Shown here in pieces: positions 17,229 through 25,423 of a stretch of DNA of 64,000 nucleotides; positions within the stretch are counted from its first letter, which is position 1, and each line of letters opens with the position of its first letter. Source of the stretch: Duganella sp. 1411 (GTDB lineage: Bacteria > Pseudomonadota > Gammaproteobacteria > Burkholderiales > Burkholderiaceae_D); contig NZ_JAFICD010000002.1 of assembly GCF_017833525.1 (NCBI RefSeq), positions 372,001 through 436,000 on the forward strand, written 5' to 3'. The notes beneath the pieces were generated by a model. The model did no database searches, had not been told where the DNA came from, and was given only the letters and a program-made list of their open reading frames with translations. A program made the position numbers and the translations under genes.

Positions 17229-18385
17229 GCGGCCAGCGCCTCTGGTGCCGCCTTCGACCCGGCGAAATTGCCCGGGACGAAACGGTCGCGCAATTTCATG
17301 AACGGCGTTTCCACCAGCAGGAACAGCAACCAGCCGACGGCGATGCTGGCCAGGCTCATGATGGCGATCGCCTGCCACGAGTCCGGCAACCAGCCGTGGC
17401 CGCGCAACGGCACGCGCATCAGCACGCACAACTGCTTGTGCGTCAGGTAAATCGCATACGACCACAGCGCGATGCTGGCCGCGCCCGGCACGCGCCAGCG
17501 CTGCAGCAGCGACCCCGGACTCAGCGCCGCGATCAACAGCAAGGTGAAACTCAGGCCCAGCATCGGATAGCCGAACACGGTCATCGCATAGCCGTAGTGA
17601 TCCTCAAGCAACATCGACCAGGTCAGCGCCAGCATGCCCGCGCCGGCGGCCAGCACCCAGTTGCCGCGCGACGTGATGACCTTCCAGGCGCCCGCGTGAT
17701 AGTTCCGCACCAGCGCCAGCGCCACGCCGCACACCAGCTCGTCGAAGCGGCACCACGAAGCGTAGTAGATATGGGTGTAATACAGGAAACCGCCTTCGCC
17801 GCCGTAACGTGTCCACAAATAGCTGCGCACCGCCGCCCCCGCCAGCAGGCTGCCGATCACCGCCACCCAGGCCCACAGCAAGGACTTGCGGCAGGCCGCG
17901 ATCAGCAGCGCGACCGCCGGCAACAGCACGTAGAACTGTTCCTCCACGCACAGCGACCAGGCGTGCGAAAACGCCGTGCCCGGGGTCAGCTGTATATTTT
18001 GGGTGAAGGTAAGGAACTTCCACAGCGGCGGCAGCACGCTCTCGCCGCGCCAATAAGGCCACAAGGCATACAGCGCCAGCACGAAATAGAAATTCGGCAG
18101 GGTGCGCAAGAAGCGGCGCGCGTAAAAGCGCGGCAGCGAGAACCGCTCGGGCCCGGTCTGCTGCCGGCGGATGCCCGACAAGATCTGGTTGCCGATCAGA
18201 TAGCCGCTCAGCGCGAAAAACAGGTCGACGCCGGTCCAGCCGATCTCGCTCATCCAGCCGAAAGTCGGACTGAAGCTGACGAAGATCATGTAGTGATTCA
18301 TGAACACCAAAACGATCGCCAGCGCGCGCAAGGTGTCGAGGCCGGAGTTGCGGCCATGCTCGCGGCCAATAAGCGAAGGATTCAT
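17225..18385 (-). CDS. Membrane acyltransferase, OafA/YrhL family
   Basis: Acyltransferase-3 family protein of 386 residues with about ten transmembrane helices. The N-terminus holds LDTLRALAIVLVFMNHYM, in which the conserved His of the active site follows the first helix. The next signature is GWTGVDLFFALSGYLIGNQI, and CVEEQFYVLLP is the conserved third motif. Such enzymes O-acetylate surface polysaccharides, lipids or secreted metabolites. No polysaccharide genes are near, so the target is unknown. The stop overlaps that of the convergent 154-residue gene. Confidence 0.92.
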   Translation of the reverse strand: MNPSLIGREHGRNSGLDTLRALAIVLVFMNHYMIFVSFSPTFGWMSEIGWTGVDLFFALSGYLIGNQILSGIRRQQTGPERFSLPRFYARRFLRTLPNFYFVLALYALWPYWRGESVLPPLWKFLTFTQNIQLTPGTAFSHAWSLCVEEQFYVLLPAVALLIAACRKSLLWAWVAVIGSLLAGAAVRSYLWTRYGGEGGFLYYTHIYYASWCRFDELVCGVALALVRNYHAGAWKVITSRGNWVLAAGAGMLALTWSMLLEDHYGYAMTVFGYPMLGLSFTLLLIAALSPGSLLQRWRVPGAASIALWSYAIYLTHKQLCVLMRVPLRGHGWLPDSWQAIAIMSLASIAVGWLLFLLVETPFMKLRDRFVPGNFAGSKAAPEALAA

Positions 18386-18421
18386 GCCCGCATCTTACCG
18401 TGCCGCGCCGTTTTTCCAAAG

Positions 18422-18712
18422 TCAGGGCGAGATCACCATCTCCAGCGTCTGATCGGCCATCGTCAGCACGGCGGTGCTGCCGTCGGCGATCGCGTAGTTT
18501 TGGCCGTGGGTGGAATAATAGTTGATCGTCCCCAGGCAAATGCAATCGATCGCCGCGCTGATGCGGTTGCTGATGGTATAGGCGGGCAGCGTCAAGTCCG
18601 GCGCGGTGACGAACTTGAGCACCAGATCCTGTCCGGTATTGTTTAAAAAGACGGTCTTGGCCGGCTTGACGGTCTTAAGTGTGGGTATCTCGGTAAATTG
18701 AATGGTCGCCAC
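18422..18712 (-). CDS. Small beta-rich protein of unknown function
   Basis: A 96-residue protein with no recognised family. Alternating hydrophobic/polar residues suggest an all-beta fold (IQFTEIPTLKTV, KTVFLNNTGQDLVLKFV, STAVLTMADQTLEMVI). It has no signal peptide or membrane segment, and one CICLG motif. Its start directly abuts the stop of the DUF1906 gene at 18712, so it is surely translated from the same mRNA. It resembles in size and style the small beta-rich protein encoded at the far end of the divergent arm (23175-23546), but I see no clear sequence identity. Confidence 0.7.
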   Translation of the reverse strand: MATIQFTEIPTLKTVKPAKTVFLNNTGQDLVLKFVTAPDLTLPAYTISNRISAAIDCICLGTINYYSTHGQNYAIADGSTAVLTMADQTLEMVISP

Positions 18713-19347
18713 TACAGCACCCTGAATAATCCGGTTGGCAAGCCGTCGTTGCTACGGGCCAGATCGACATGGATCTTCTTGCCATCATCCACCGGCAGCA
18801 CGCCGGATGCAAGCTGCCTGAGGTTATAGCCGGCATAATCGGCCGCGCCCGCCTCCCCCGAGGGCGAAAGCCAGCTCAGCGACGCCAAACCGCTGGCCAC
18901 GATCGCGCGGCAACTCGCCGCCGACCCATAGATGCCGATCTGATAGCGCGGCTCGCCCGGCCGCGCCGCGTGGAAGGCTTGGTTGACGCCTTCGAAATAG
19001 CGCGTGATCGGACCGGCGATGTCGTCGGCGGTCGGATCGCAATCGACCTCGAAGTAAATGGCCGACCCCGACGGCTGTGTGATGGCCGACTGCGCCATCA
19101 GATATGCGGCGGCGCCATCGGCAAGACCTTGCGCCCGGCTGAACGAATGCAAATGGGCGCCGATGGTCTCCCACACCACGCCGATCTGAATGCCGGCGTC
19201 GGTCAGCGCCCTGGCCTCGGCCAGCGACAAGTTCTTGCCGGCTTGGTGGCTGTAATAACGCATCGCGAAATCGATTCCTTGTTGCTTAATTGGTATCGCG
19301 TGCTGGGTGAGCTCGAACGGCGCCCTGACGCCGGTTAGAACAACCAT
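18712..19347 (-). CDS. DUF1906 glycoside-hydrolase-like protein (Rv2525c type)
   Basis: A 211-residue TIM-barrel-like domain of the DUF1906 family. The first strand carries GIDFAMRYYSHQAGKNLSL, followed by DAGIQIGVVWETIG and the acidic strand SAIYFEVDCDPTADDI, where glycosidases of this fold place catalytic acids. Actinobacterial relatives such as Rv2525c are exported and linked to cell-wall glycans. Here no signal peptide is visible, so export would need another route, or the protein acts in the cytoplasm. It overlaps the upstream winged-helix-like gene by 13 bases and abuts the downstream small gene: a tight three-gene operon. Confidence 0.75.
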   Translation of the reverse strand: MVVLTGVRAPFELTQHAIPIKQQGIDFAMRYYSHQAGKNLSLAEARALTDAGIQIGVVWETIGAHLHSFSRAQGLADGAAAYLMAQSAITQPSGSAIYFEVDCDPTADDIAGPITRYFEGVNQAFHAARPGEPRYQIGIYGSAASCRAIVASGLASLSWLSPSGEAGAADYAGYNLRQLASGVLPVDDGKKIHVDLARSNDGLPTGLFRVL

Positions 19348-19703
19348 GGTGCCTCCCTGGATGGCTGGTTGACATCTGAATGCATTTGTTCGCCGGCTGG
19401 CTCAACGACATCGATGCAGACCTGATACCCCTCGTCCGGCACCCGGATGCGCAAGGGGTTGCCCAGCCCCTCGACCGCGTAATAGTCGCTCAGCTTGTTG
19501 CGCAGCCGCGCCAACTGGACAGCGGCCGCCAGATTCGTTCCAAGGTTCATGCCGGCGCCGGCATCCCTCCCTTGATACTTTTGGTCATCAAAATCTCGAA
19601 CCAATTGGTCCAACAACGCGCAGCAACCATGTGACATTGCGAAGGTGCGACTGACCGCGATGCGGCGCAGCTCGGCGCGAACATCGTTACGATGGGGTGT
19701 CAT
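19335..19703 (-). CDS. Stand-alone winged-helix-like protein
   Basis: A 122-residue protein. Residues about 5-95 follow a pattern usually seen at the N-terminus of large adenylate-cyclase-like, FlgO or TPR proteins: VRAELRRIAVSRTF, then LLDQLVRDF, then RLRNKLSDYYAVEGLGNPLRI and VPDEGYQV. In those proteins the segment is thought to be a winged-helix-like module. Here it stands alone with a short polar tail. MTPHRN is preferred as start over an upstream Met because the leader is basic and unlike the family. It heads the leftward operon and diverges from the nSTAND gene, suggesting a regulator of the cluster. Confidence 0.6.
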   Translation of the reverse strand: MTPHRNDVRAELRRIAVSRTFAMSHGCCALLDQLVRDFDDQKYQGRDAGAGMNLGTNLAAAVQLARLRNKLSDYYAVEGLGNPLRIRVPDEGYQVCIDVVEPAGEQMHSDVNQPSREAPWLF

Positions 19704-19802
19704 TGCCGCGCCGGCATACCGACCGCGCGAAGACACAACAGTGTGAGCAGAATGTTTAATAGTTTCCTCAGCCTAATGTTAATATTCACTAAAGGTGCAG
19801 AC

Positions 19803-19916
19803 ATGAAACAACTGTACCGAATAGACATACAAATGGCCTTCTGGAAACCTTCAGGTAGCCAAGTCGTTGATTTAGATTGTTTTTTCTTGGGCGGAGAAGT
19901 TTGGCGTGAACCGTAA
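19803..19916 (+). CDS. Possible 37-residue leader peptide of the nSTAND gene
   Basis: A short frame begins with ATG at 19803, five bases after AAAGGTG, and ends at a TAA that overlaps the GTG start of the nSTAND gene by 11 bases. The peptide begins MKQLYRIDIQMAFWKPSG. The ribosome site and the overlap suggest translational coupling or a regulatory leader. No homologue is known to me, and it may be chance. Confidence 0.35.
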   Translation: MKQLYRIDIQMAFWKPSGSQVVDLDCFFLGGEVWREP

Positions 19917-22900
19917 AAGCTTCCGTTTTGGCCAGTGGCGCGTCGAGCCGGCCACCAATACGCTCAGTTTTGGTGTGCTCAGCAGACAGCTCGAGCCCCG
20001 CGCGATGGATGTTTTGTTACATTTCTGCAAGCATCCGCACGATGTCGTCTCGGCCGACGCGCTGCTGGACGCGTGCTGGGGCGACACCCCGGCCAGCGAC
20101 AACGCGGTGCACAAAATCATCACCCAGCTGCGCCGGGCGCTCGACGACTCGGCCGCCGAACCGCGCTATATTGAAACTATTCGTAAGCGCGGCTACCGTC
20201 TGCTGGCCGAGCTCAGCTACGACGACGACGTCAGCAACGGCAGCTGGCTGCACGCCTCCCCGTTCCGGGGTCTGGAAGCGTTCGAGGAACAACACGCGGC
20301 GATCTTCTTCGGCCGCAAGCTCAGCGTCGACCATCTGGTGCGGGTGGTGGTGGCCCAGGTGCAGGAGGCTTGCGCGATGGTGCTGGTGCTCGGACCGTCG
20401 GGCGCCGGCAAGACTTCGCTGGTCCAGGCCGGCCTGATTCCCGCGCTCAAGGCGGGCGCCGCACCGGCCGAGTCCGGGCTGGCGATCAGCGACCATGTGC
20501 AACTCGACTGCGCCGACATGGGGCAGTCCGGCCTGCTGGAAACACTGGCCAGCGTGTTGCTCGACGCGGAAATCGACGGCCGACTGCTGTTTGAAAACAC
20601 CAGCGCCGCCGCCCTCGCCTTATATATGGCGCAAGATTTGCCCAGCCTGATAGAAAAACTGCAACACCGCTTGGCGACGATACGGCTGGCGGTCTTCATC
20701 GACCGTTTCGAAGCCGTGTTCCGCCTGCCGCATATTGGCGAGCAGGAGCGCGCCGTCTTCATCAACGTGCTGGATCAATTGGCGCGCTCGGGCTGCGTGC
20801 TGCTGGTTTTAGCGTGCCGCAACGATTTCTACCCGCATTTGACGGCCTATCCCGCGTTGATGAGTATGAAACTGCGCGGTGGCCACTTCGACCTGACGCC
20901 ACCAGGCAGCGCCGACATCGCGCAGATCATCCGCCACCCGGCGCAAGTGGCGCAGCTGCGCTACACGGTCGACGCCCACGGCGAAAGCCTGGACGAATTG
21001 CTGATCAACACCGCCAAGGCCGGGCCGGACACATTGCCATTGTTGCAATACTGTCTGCAAGAGCTGTACCGTCAGCGCAGTCCCGACGGGGAGTTGAGCC
21101 ACAAGGCCTACCACGACATGGGCGGCCTGGAGGGCGCCATCGGCGCGCGTGCCGAGCAGGTGATTTCGGTGTTGGGCGAGGCGCAGATCGCCGCCCTGCC
21201 CCAGTTATTGTCGCGGCTGGTGCTTGTGGCCGAGGACGAGTCCACCGTCACCTCGCGCCGCGTGCCGTGGTCGGCGTTGAGCAGCGACGACGAAACCAAA
21301 TTGGTGCAGGCGCTGGTCGACGCCCACTTGTTTGTCAGCGATTTGCACGGCGGCGCGCCGGCATTCGGCATCGCCCACGAAGCGCTGCTGCGCCGCTGGC
21401 CGCGCGTGGTCGTGTGGATCGACGAGCATCGCCAGGCATTGCAGACGCGCAGCCGTATCAGCGCCCAAGCCAAACGCTGGCAGGACAGCGGCCGCAAGCG
21501 CGACATGCTGCTGCCCTCCGGTACCCAAGCCAATCAAGCACGGCAGTTATTAAAGACGAGCGGTTTCAGTTTCACGCAACAGGAACAGGATTTCGTACAT
21601 GACTCGCTGATGGGCGTGCGGCGTGGTGAACGGCTGCGGCTGGGGATCATGGTGGCGATGACGACGCTCGCGGTGCTGGCCGGAGGCCTCGGACTTGCCG
21701 CCCGCTCGGCCCAGACGCAAGCGGAGGCGCACCGTGCCGAGGCTGAAGGGCTGATGAGCTACATGTTAGGTGAGTTCGTCGAAAAATTGCGCCCGCTGGG
21801 TAAGCTGGATTTGCTCGACAGCGTCAGCAGTCGTGCACTGCCATATCTGTCCGACTCTACGCGCGCCACAGGCAGTGATGTCGCACTGCTGCAACGTGCA
21901 AAATCACTGCAGTTGATTTCCGAGGTCCGCATTGCACGGTCTGATTCTGCAGGTGCGAACACCGCTCTACTTGCCGGACGCCAGATTTTGCAACAACAAT
22001 TACAAGCCAGACCGATCGACGTTGCCTTACTGAAAAGTGCTGGGGAAAACGCTTTTTGGCTGGGTCAGATCCATTTTGTTCAAAAGGAATGGGACTATGC
22101 GCAGCGATATTTCGACGAGTATTTAATATATGCGGACCGTCAGTCCGCTGCCCACCCCGACGAGGTCAGCGGCTGGATAGAACAATCGTATGCGCATAAC
22201 AGCCTGGGCACATTGGCATTGCAGCGCGGTGACACCAAGCGCGCGGCGATGGAGTTTGGACTATCGGTGGCGCTCAAAACGCGCGCCTATGCGAAGAGCC
22301 CGGACGATAAGCAGTTAGCTGCGGATTTGGCAGACAGCCTGTCTTGGCAAGCCAGCACCCAAATGCAATTAGGGAAACTTGCACAAGCCGAGTCTCTTTA
22401 TAAACGCGCGCTGACTCTTCTTGAAACGCTCCACGCCGCCTACCCGGAGGATACGCTGTGGATGGAGCAGCTAACCGGAGTATGGTCGCGTCAATCCGAG
22501 CTTAAACAAGCACTTGGCGACCTTGGAGGCAGCTCTTACGACGCGCAAAAGGCTCTTATTTTGTCGCAAAGTATGGTGGAAAAAGACCCCAGCAACCGTG
22601 CCTGGCAACGCAAGATGCGCATTGCGGAATTACGCGTTATCGAGACGGACCAGAAACAAAATCCGGCCCAGTCTTTAAACCGGTTGGAGAAGCTATCGCA
22701 GGTGTTTACCGACATGAGTGTGCTGGAGCCCAAAAGAGTCAACTTGTTGGTCATGGTCGCGCAAATACAACAAAAAAAAGCTGCGCTTCTAATGCAGCAA
22801 GGCCAGCCAGTTCTCGCCTCCCAAAGTTTACAACCAGCGCTGAACAAACTAAAACAACTCCATTCAGCATCACCCGCCGACATAACTGTTCGTCGGGCGA

Positions 22901-23178
22901 CGATTGATGCGTTGCTGCTCGCCGCTGATCTTAGCGTAATGCAACGGCAGCAGTCCGACGCGCTGGATCACTGCGAAGGGGTGCGCACGATGTTACGTCA
23001 GACGGTCATAGGGGCCAGTGACTTTCAACTGCTCGCCCCTTGGGTTAAAGCCCATGCCTGCCTAAACCAGAGCGATCAAGTCAGCGGCATCAAAAAGCAA
23101 CTCGAAGCGATGCCATACCGCGATGCGGCCTATCTGCACTATCTTTCCACCCACCCACCAAAGAAAGCGACTTCATGA
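19906..23178 (+). CDS. Winged-helix / nSTAND ATPase / TM / TPR signalling protein
   Basis: A 1090-residue multidomain protein. Residues 5-105: OmpR/CadC-type winged helix (LSRQLEPRAMDVLLHFCKHP, then ETIRKRGYRLL). Residues 118-500: nSTAND1-type NTPase opening with SPFRGLEAFEEQHAAIFFGR, with Walker A GPSGAGKT at 163-170 and Walker B LAVFIDRFE at 261-269. A single transmembrane helix lies near 579-599, followed by a helical TPR-like region to the end. This is a one-component membrane-anchored regulator or STAND switch. GTG start with GGAGAAG eight bases upstream. The DNA for residues beyond about 610 is visibly less GC-rich than the first half, as if the sensor half had another history. The next gene overlaps by ATGA. 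Confidence 0.88.
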   Translation: MNRKSFRFGQWRVEPATNTLSFGVLSRQLEPRAMDVLLHFCKHPHDVVSADALLDACWGDTPASDNAVHKIITQLRRALDDSAAEPRYIETIRKRGYRLLAELSYDDDVSNGSWLHASPFRGLEAFEEQHAAIFFGRKLSVDHLVRVVVAQVQEACAMVLVLGPSGAGKTSLVQAGLIPALKAGAAPAESGLAISDHVQLDCADMGQSGLLETLASVLLDAEIDGRLLFENTSAAALALYMAQDLPSLIEKLQHRLATIRLAVFIDRFEAVFRLPHIGEQERAVFINVLDQLARSGCVLLVLACRNDFYPHLTAYPALMSMKLRGGHFDLTPPGSADIAQIIRHPAQVAQLRYTVDAHGESLDELLINTAKAGPDTLPLLQYCLQELYRQRSPDGELSHKAYHDMGGLEGAIGARAEQVISVLGEAQIAALPQLLSRLVLVAEDESTVTSRRVPWSALSSDDETKLVQALVDAHLFVSDLHGGAPAFGIAHEALLRRWPRVVVWIDEHRQALQTRSRISAQAKRWQDSGRKRDMLLPSGTQANQARQLLKTSGFSFTQQEQDFVHDSLMGVRRGERLRLGIMVAMTTLAVLAGGLGLAARSAQTQAEAHRAEAEGLMSYMLGEFVEKLRPLGKLDLLDSVSSRALPYLSDSTRATGSDVALLQRAKSLQLISEVRIARSDSAGANTALLAGRQILQQQLQARPIDVALLKSAGENAFWLGQIHFVQKEWDYAQRYFDEYLIYADRQSAAHPDEVSGWIEQSYAHNSLGTLALQRGDTKRAAMEFGLSVALKTRAYAKSPDDKQLAADLADSLSWQASTQMQLGKLAQAESLYKRALTLLETLHAAYPEDTLWMEQLTGVWSRQSELKQALGDLGGSSYDAQKALILSQSMVEKDPSNRAWQRKMRIAELRVIETDQKQNPAQSLNRLEKLSQVFTDMSVLEPKRVNLLVMVAQIQQKKAALLMQQGQPVLASQSLQPALNKLKQLHSASPADITVRRATIDALLLAADLSVMQRQQSDALDHCEGVRTMLRQTVIGASDFQLLAPWVKAHACLNQSDQVSGIKKQLEAMPYRDAAYLHYLSTHPPKKATS

Positions 23179-23546
23179 GTACATTTCCGGCATCCACGTC
23201 CTTCGTCAACATTCTGGTTTCGGTTAAACCTAGCACTACTGTACCCGGTACATATGACGTCCTGACGGCACCTGCTGTGCCCGTGATCACTGAAACCGAC
23301 ACTATCATTAATTACCAGATCTTCGATACCGGTGGGTATGACATCGTCTTCACCGGAATGGCTGTCACCCCCTCGATCAACGATCAATTAAGTCCAGCCA
23401 GCGTAAGCGTCAGCGGCAAGCTGCTGACTTTCAGCGATGCCAACACGGAGACTATGAACTTGAATATCAGTCTTAAATTCATAGACAAGCGTAAGCCAGA
23501 ACTCGAATTTTCTCACGATCCGCAAATCAGCAATCGTCCTGACTAA
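23175..23546 (+). CDS. Small beta-rich partner protein of the nSTAND gene
   Basis: A 123-residue protein without signal peptide, probably a beta-sandwich (alternating strands such as FVNILVSVKP, TIINYQIFDTGGYDIVFTGM, SVSVSGKLLTFSDAN). It ends with SHDPQISNRPD; from memory this resembles the conserved end of small proteins annotated as DP-EP family, but I cannot verify it. Its ATG overlaps the TGA of the nSTAND gene, so the two are translated together and probably act together. A strong hairpin follows. Confidence 0.7.
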   Translation: MSTFPASTSFVNILVSVKPSTTVPGTYDVLTAPAVPVITETDTIINYQIFDTGGYDIVFTGMAVTPSINDQLSPASVSVSGKLLTFSDANTETMNLNISLKFIDKRKPELEFSHDPQISNRPD

Positions 23547-23561
23547 GCAAATCGTTAACCG

Positions 23562-23584
23562 CCAGCGCCAGCCAATGGCGCTGG
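23562..23584 (+). terminator. Hairpin after the nSTAND operon
   Basis: A perfect 9-bp inverted repeat (CCAGCGCCA / TGGCGCTGG, 5-base loop), extendable by AACCG...CGGTT with one bulge, lies 15 bases after the operon's last stop. It has no T tract, so it may be a Rho-dependent or stabilising structure. The promoter-like TATAAATA just beyond it serves the next gene. Confidence 0.45.
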
Positions 23585-23610
23585 CAACGGTTCGCTGGTA
23601 TAAATACCGC

Positions 23611-24570
23611 ATGACTCCCACCCATCAACTGCAATTCAAATCCGTCGAATACGGCGGCCAACAACCCGGCACGCGCCTGATCGTCACCGGCGCCGTCCAC
23701 GGCAACGAAACCTGCGGCACCCAAGCCATCCAGCGCGTGTTGCGCGAACTCGACAGCGGCCAACTCGTCATCCGCAACGGCGCCGTCACCTTCGTGCCCA
23801 TCGCCAATCCACTGGCCTACGCCAAGGGCGAACGCTTCGGCGAACGCAATCTGAACCGCAACCTGTTCCCCAACGATCACCCGCAGGATTTCGAGGACCG
23901 CATCGCCAACTGGCTCTGCCCTCTCCTTGCGCGGCACGACGTGCTGCTCGACCTGCACTCGTTCAAAGCCGCCGGCGAACCGTTCGTCATGGTCGGCCCG
24001 CGTGACAACGACGGCCCGCTCGAACCGTTCAAGCACGAGCAACAGGAACGCGCGATGGCGCGCCGCCTCGGGGTGCGCCGTTTCGTCGACGGCTGGCTGC
24101 GCACCTACGGCGCCGGCGTGCGACGCCGCCTGCGCGGCGACAGCCAGCTCGAAACCGTGCTGCGCTACGGCATGGGCACCACCGAATACATGCGTAGCAC
24201 CGGCGGCTACGCGCTCACGCTCGAATGCGGCGAGCACACCGACCCGCAAGCGCCCGAAGTCGCCTATCGCGCCATCCTGAACACGCTGGCCTTCCTCGGC
24301 CTGATCGACGCGCCCGCGCCGCCGCCGATCGCCGACGAGGCGATGGAGGCGCTGAGCATGGTCGCCGTCTACGACAAGGTCAGCGCCGACGATACCTTCA
24401 CCCGCGCGTGGGCCAGCTTTGACCCGGTGCGCAAGGACGAGCAGATCGGCACGCGCGCCGACGGCACGCCGGTGCTGGCCGAGTTCGACGGCCGCATCCT
24501 GTTCCCCGACAGCGCAGCCGGCGCCAACAGCGAGTGGTACTACCTCGCCCGCGCCAATCCGGGCTTCTGA
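23611..24570 (+). CDS. Aspartoacylase / succinylglutamate desuccinylase family hydrolase
   Basis: Zinc-dependent deacylase of about 319 residues, M14-like fold. The first zinc motif is GAVHGNETCGTQ (H-x-x-E near residue 30) and the second zinc His is in LLDLHSFKA. NLNRNLFPNDHP is the conserved Arg/Asn substrate-binding loop. It could remove an acyl group from an amino acid or peptide; without arginine-catabolism genes nearby it is unlikely to be AstE. The ATG at 23611 fits the family start; an upstream Met at 23575 would lie in the hairpin and promoter region. It converges with the SMR exporter gene 10 bases away. Confidence 0.85.
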   Translation: MTPTHQLQFKSVEYGGQQPGTRLIVTGAVHGNETCGTQAIQRVLRELDSGQLVIRNGAVTFVPIANPLAYAKGERFGERNLNRNLFPNDHPQDFEDRIANWLCPLLARHDVLLDLHSFKAAGEPFVMVGPRDNDGPLEPFKHEQQERAMARRLGVRRFVDGWLRTYGAGVRRRLRGDSQLETVLRYGMGTTEYMRSTGGYALTLECGEHTDPQAPEVAYRAILNTLAFLGLIDAPAPPPIADEAMEALSMVAVYDKVSADDTFTRAWASFDPVRKDEQIGTRADGTPVLAEFDGRILFPDSAAGANSEWYYLARANPGF

Positions 24571-24579
24571 CGATAGCGG

Positions 24580-24897
24580 TCAAACGGTGCTGAGTTTGAG
24601 GCCGACGATGCCGCCGACGATCATGGCGATGCACGCCAGCCGCACCGCGCTGGCCGGCTCGTTCAGCGCGACGATGCCGTAGATCACGGTACCGACGGTG
24701 CCGATGCCGGTCCAGATCGCGTAGGCCGTGCCCAGCGGCAGCGTGCGCAGCGCCAGACCCAGCATGCCTATGCTGCCGAGCATCGCGGCCAAGGTCCACA
24801 ACGTCGGTATCAGCTTGGTGAAGCCGTGCGTGTATTTGAGTCCCACCGCCCAGGTAACTTCCAGCAGGCCGGCGATGATGAGGATGATCCAGGTCAT
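24580..24897 (-). CDS. SMR family exporter (SugE/Gdx-like)
   Basis: A 105-residue, four-helix small multidrug resistance protein. The first helix carries the essential Glu in [16 protein letters not shown], and the order W-A-x-G-L-K-Y is the SugE/Gdx (guanidinium exporter) signature rather than the EmrE one. It ends [11 protein letters not shown]. It would work as a dual-topology dimer in the inner membrane. I looked upstream for guanidine riboswitches, since gdx genes often follow one, and recognised none in the 110-base gap shared with the divergent DUF1304 gene. Confidence 0.88.
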   Translation of the reverse strand: MTWIILIIAGLLEVTWAVGLKYTHGFTKLIPTLWTLAAMLGSIGMLGLALRTLPLGTAYAIWTGIGTVGTVIYGIVALNEPASAVRLACIAMIVGGIVGLKLSTV

Positions 24898-25009
24898 TGC
24901 TACTCCAGTGTTGCGGCAAGGCCGGAACTATATCAGTTGCAACAAAATTATGCCCAAGCCGGCCGCGCCTCGGTGATAATCAGCGCTCAACTATAAAAAA
25001 GGAGCGACC

Positions 25010-25369
25010 ATGCTTTTAATGGCCCAGATCGTCACCGGCGTCGTGGCACTGATACACATCTATATCGTCCTGCTGGAGACGGCGCTGTTCGACACGCGCG
25101 GGCGCAAGGTCTTCGGCCTGAGCAAAGAAAAAGCCGACATCGTCCGGCCGGCCATGTCCAACCAGGGTTGCTACAACGGTTTTCTGGTCGCCGCGCTGGT
25201 GGTCGGCTTTGTCCATCCGAACCCGGCGATCGCGTCGGCCTTCACGGTGTTCGGCTTGTGCTGCGTGGCCGTGGCCGGCGTTTGGGGTGGCTTGACGGTC
25301 AAGCGCAGCATCTTGCTGATCCAGACGGTGCCGGCGGTGATCGCATTGGCGCTGCACTTCGCGGTGTGA
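25010..25369 (+). CDS. DUF1304 family membrane protein
   Basis: A 119-residue protein with four hydrophobic helices. Signatures of DUF1304 are HIYIVLLETALFDTRG at the start and MSNQGCYNGFLVAALVVG in the middle. The family is widespread, uncharacterised, and sits in the inner membrane. AAAGGAG precedes the ATG by five bases. It is divergent from the SMR exporter. Confidence 0.87.
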   Translation: MLLMAQIVTGVVALIHIYIVLLETALFDTRGRKVFGLSKEKADIVRPAMSNQGCYNGFLVAALVVGFVHPNPAIASAFTVFGLCCVAVAGVWGGLTVKRSILLIQTVPAVIALALHFAV

Positions 25370-25423
25370 TAGCTGACCTCGAGCGGCCGGAAACGGACCC
25401 AGCCAAATAGAAGGAGCCGGCGC

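Noticed and set aside
23611..24570. astE (succinylglutamate desuccinylase of arginine catabolism)
   Set aside because: Fold matches, but no ast genes are nearby and the family includes many other deacylases; the symbol is not assigned.
24898..25009. Guanidine riboswitch before the SugE/Gdx-like gene
   Set aside because: I looked for the paired ACGR-loop hairpins and the conserved ykkC elements and recognised none; a covariance-model search would settle it.
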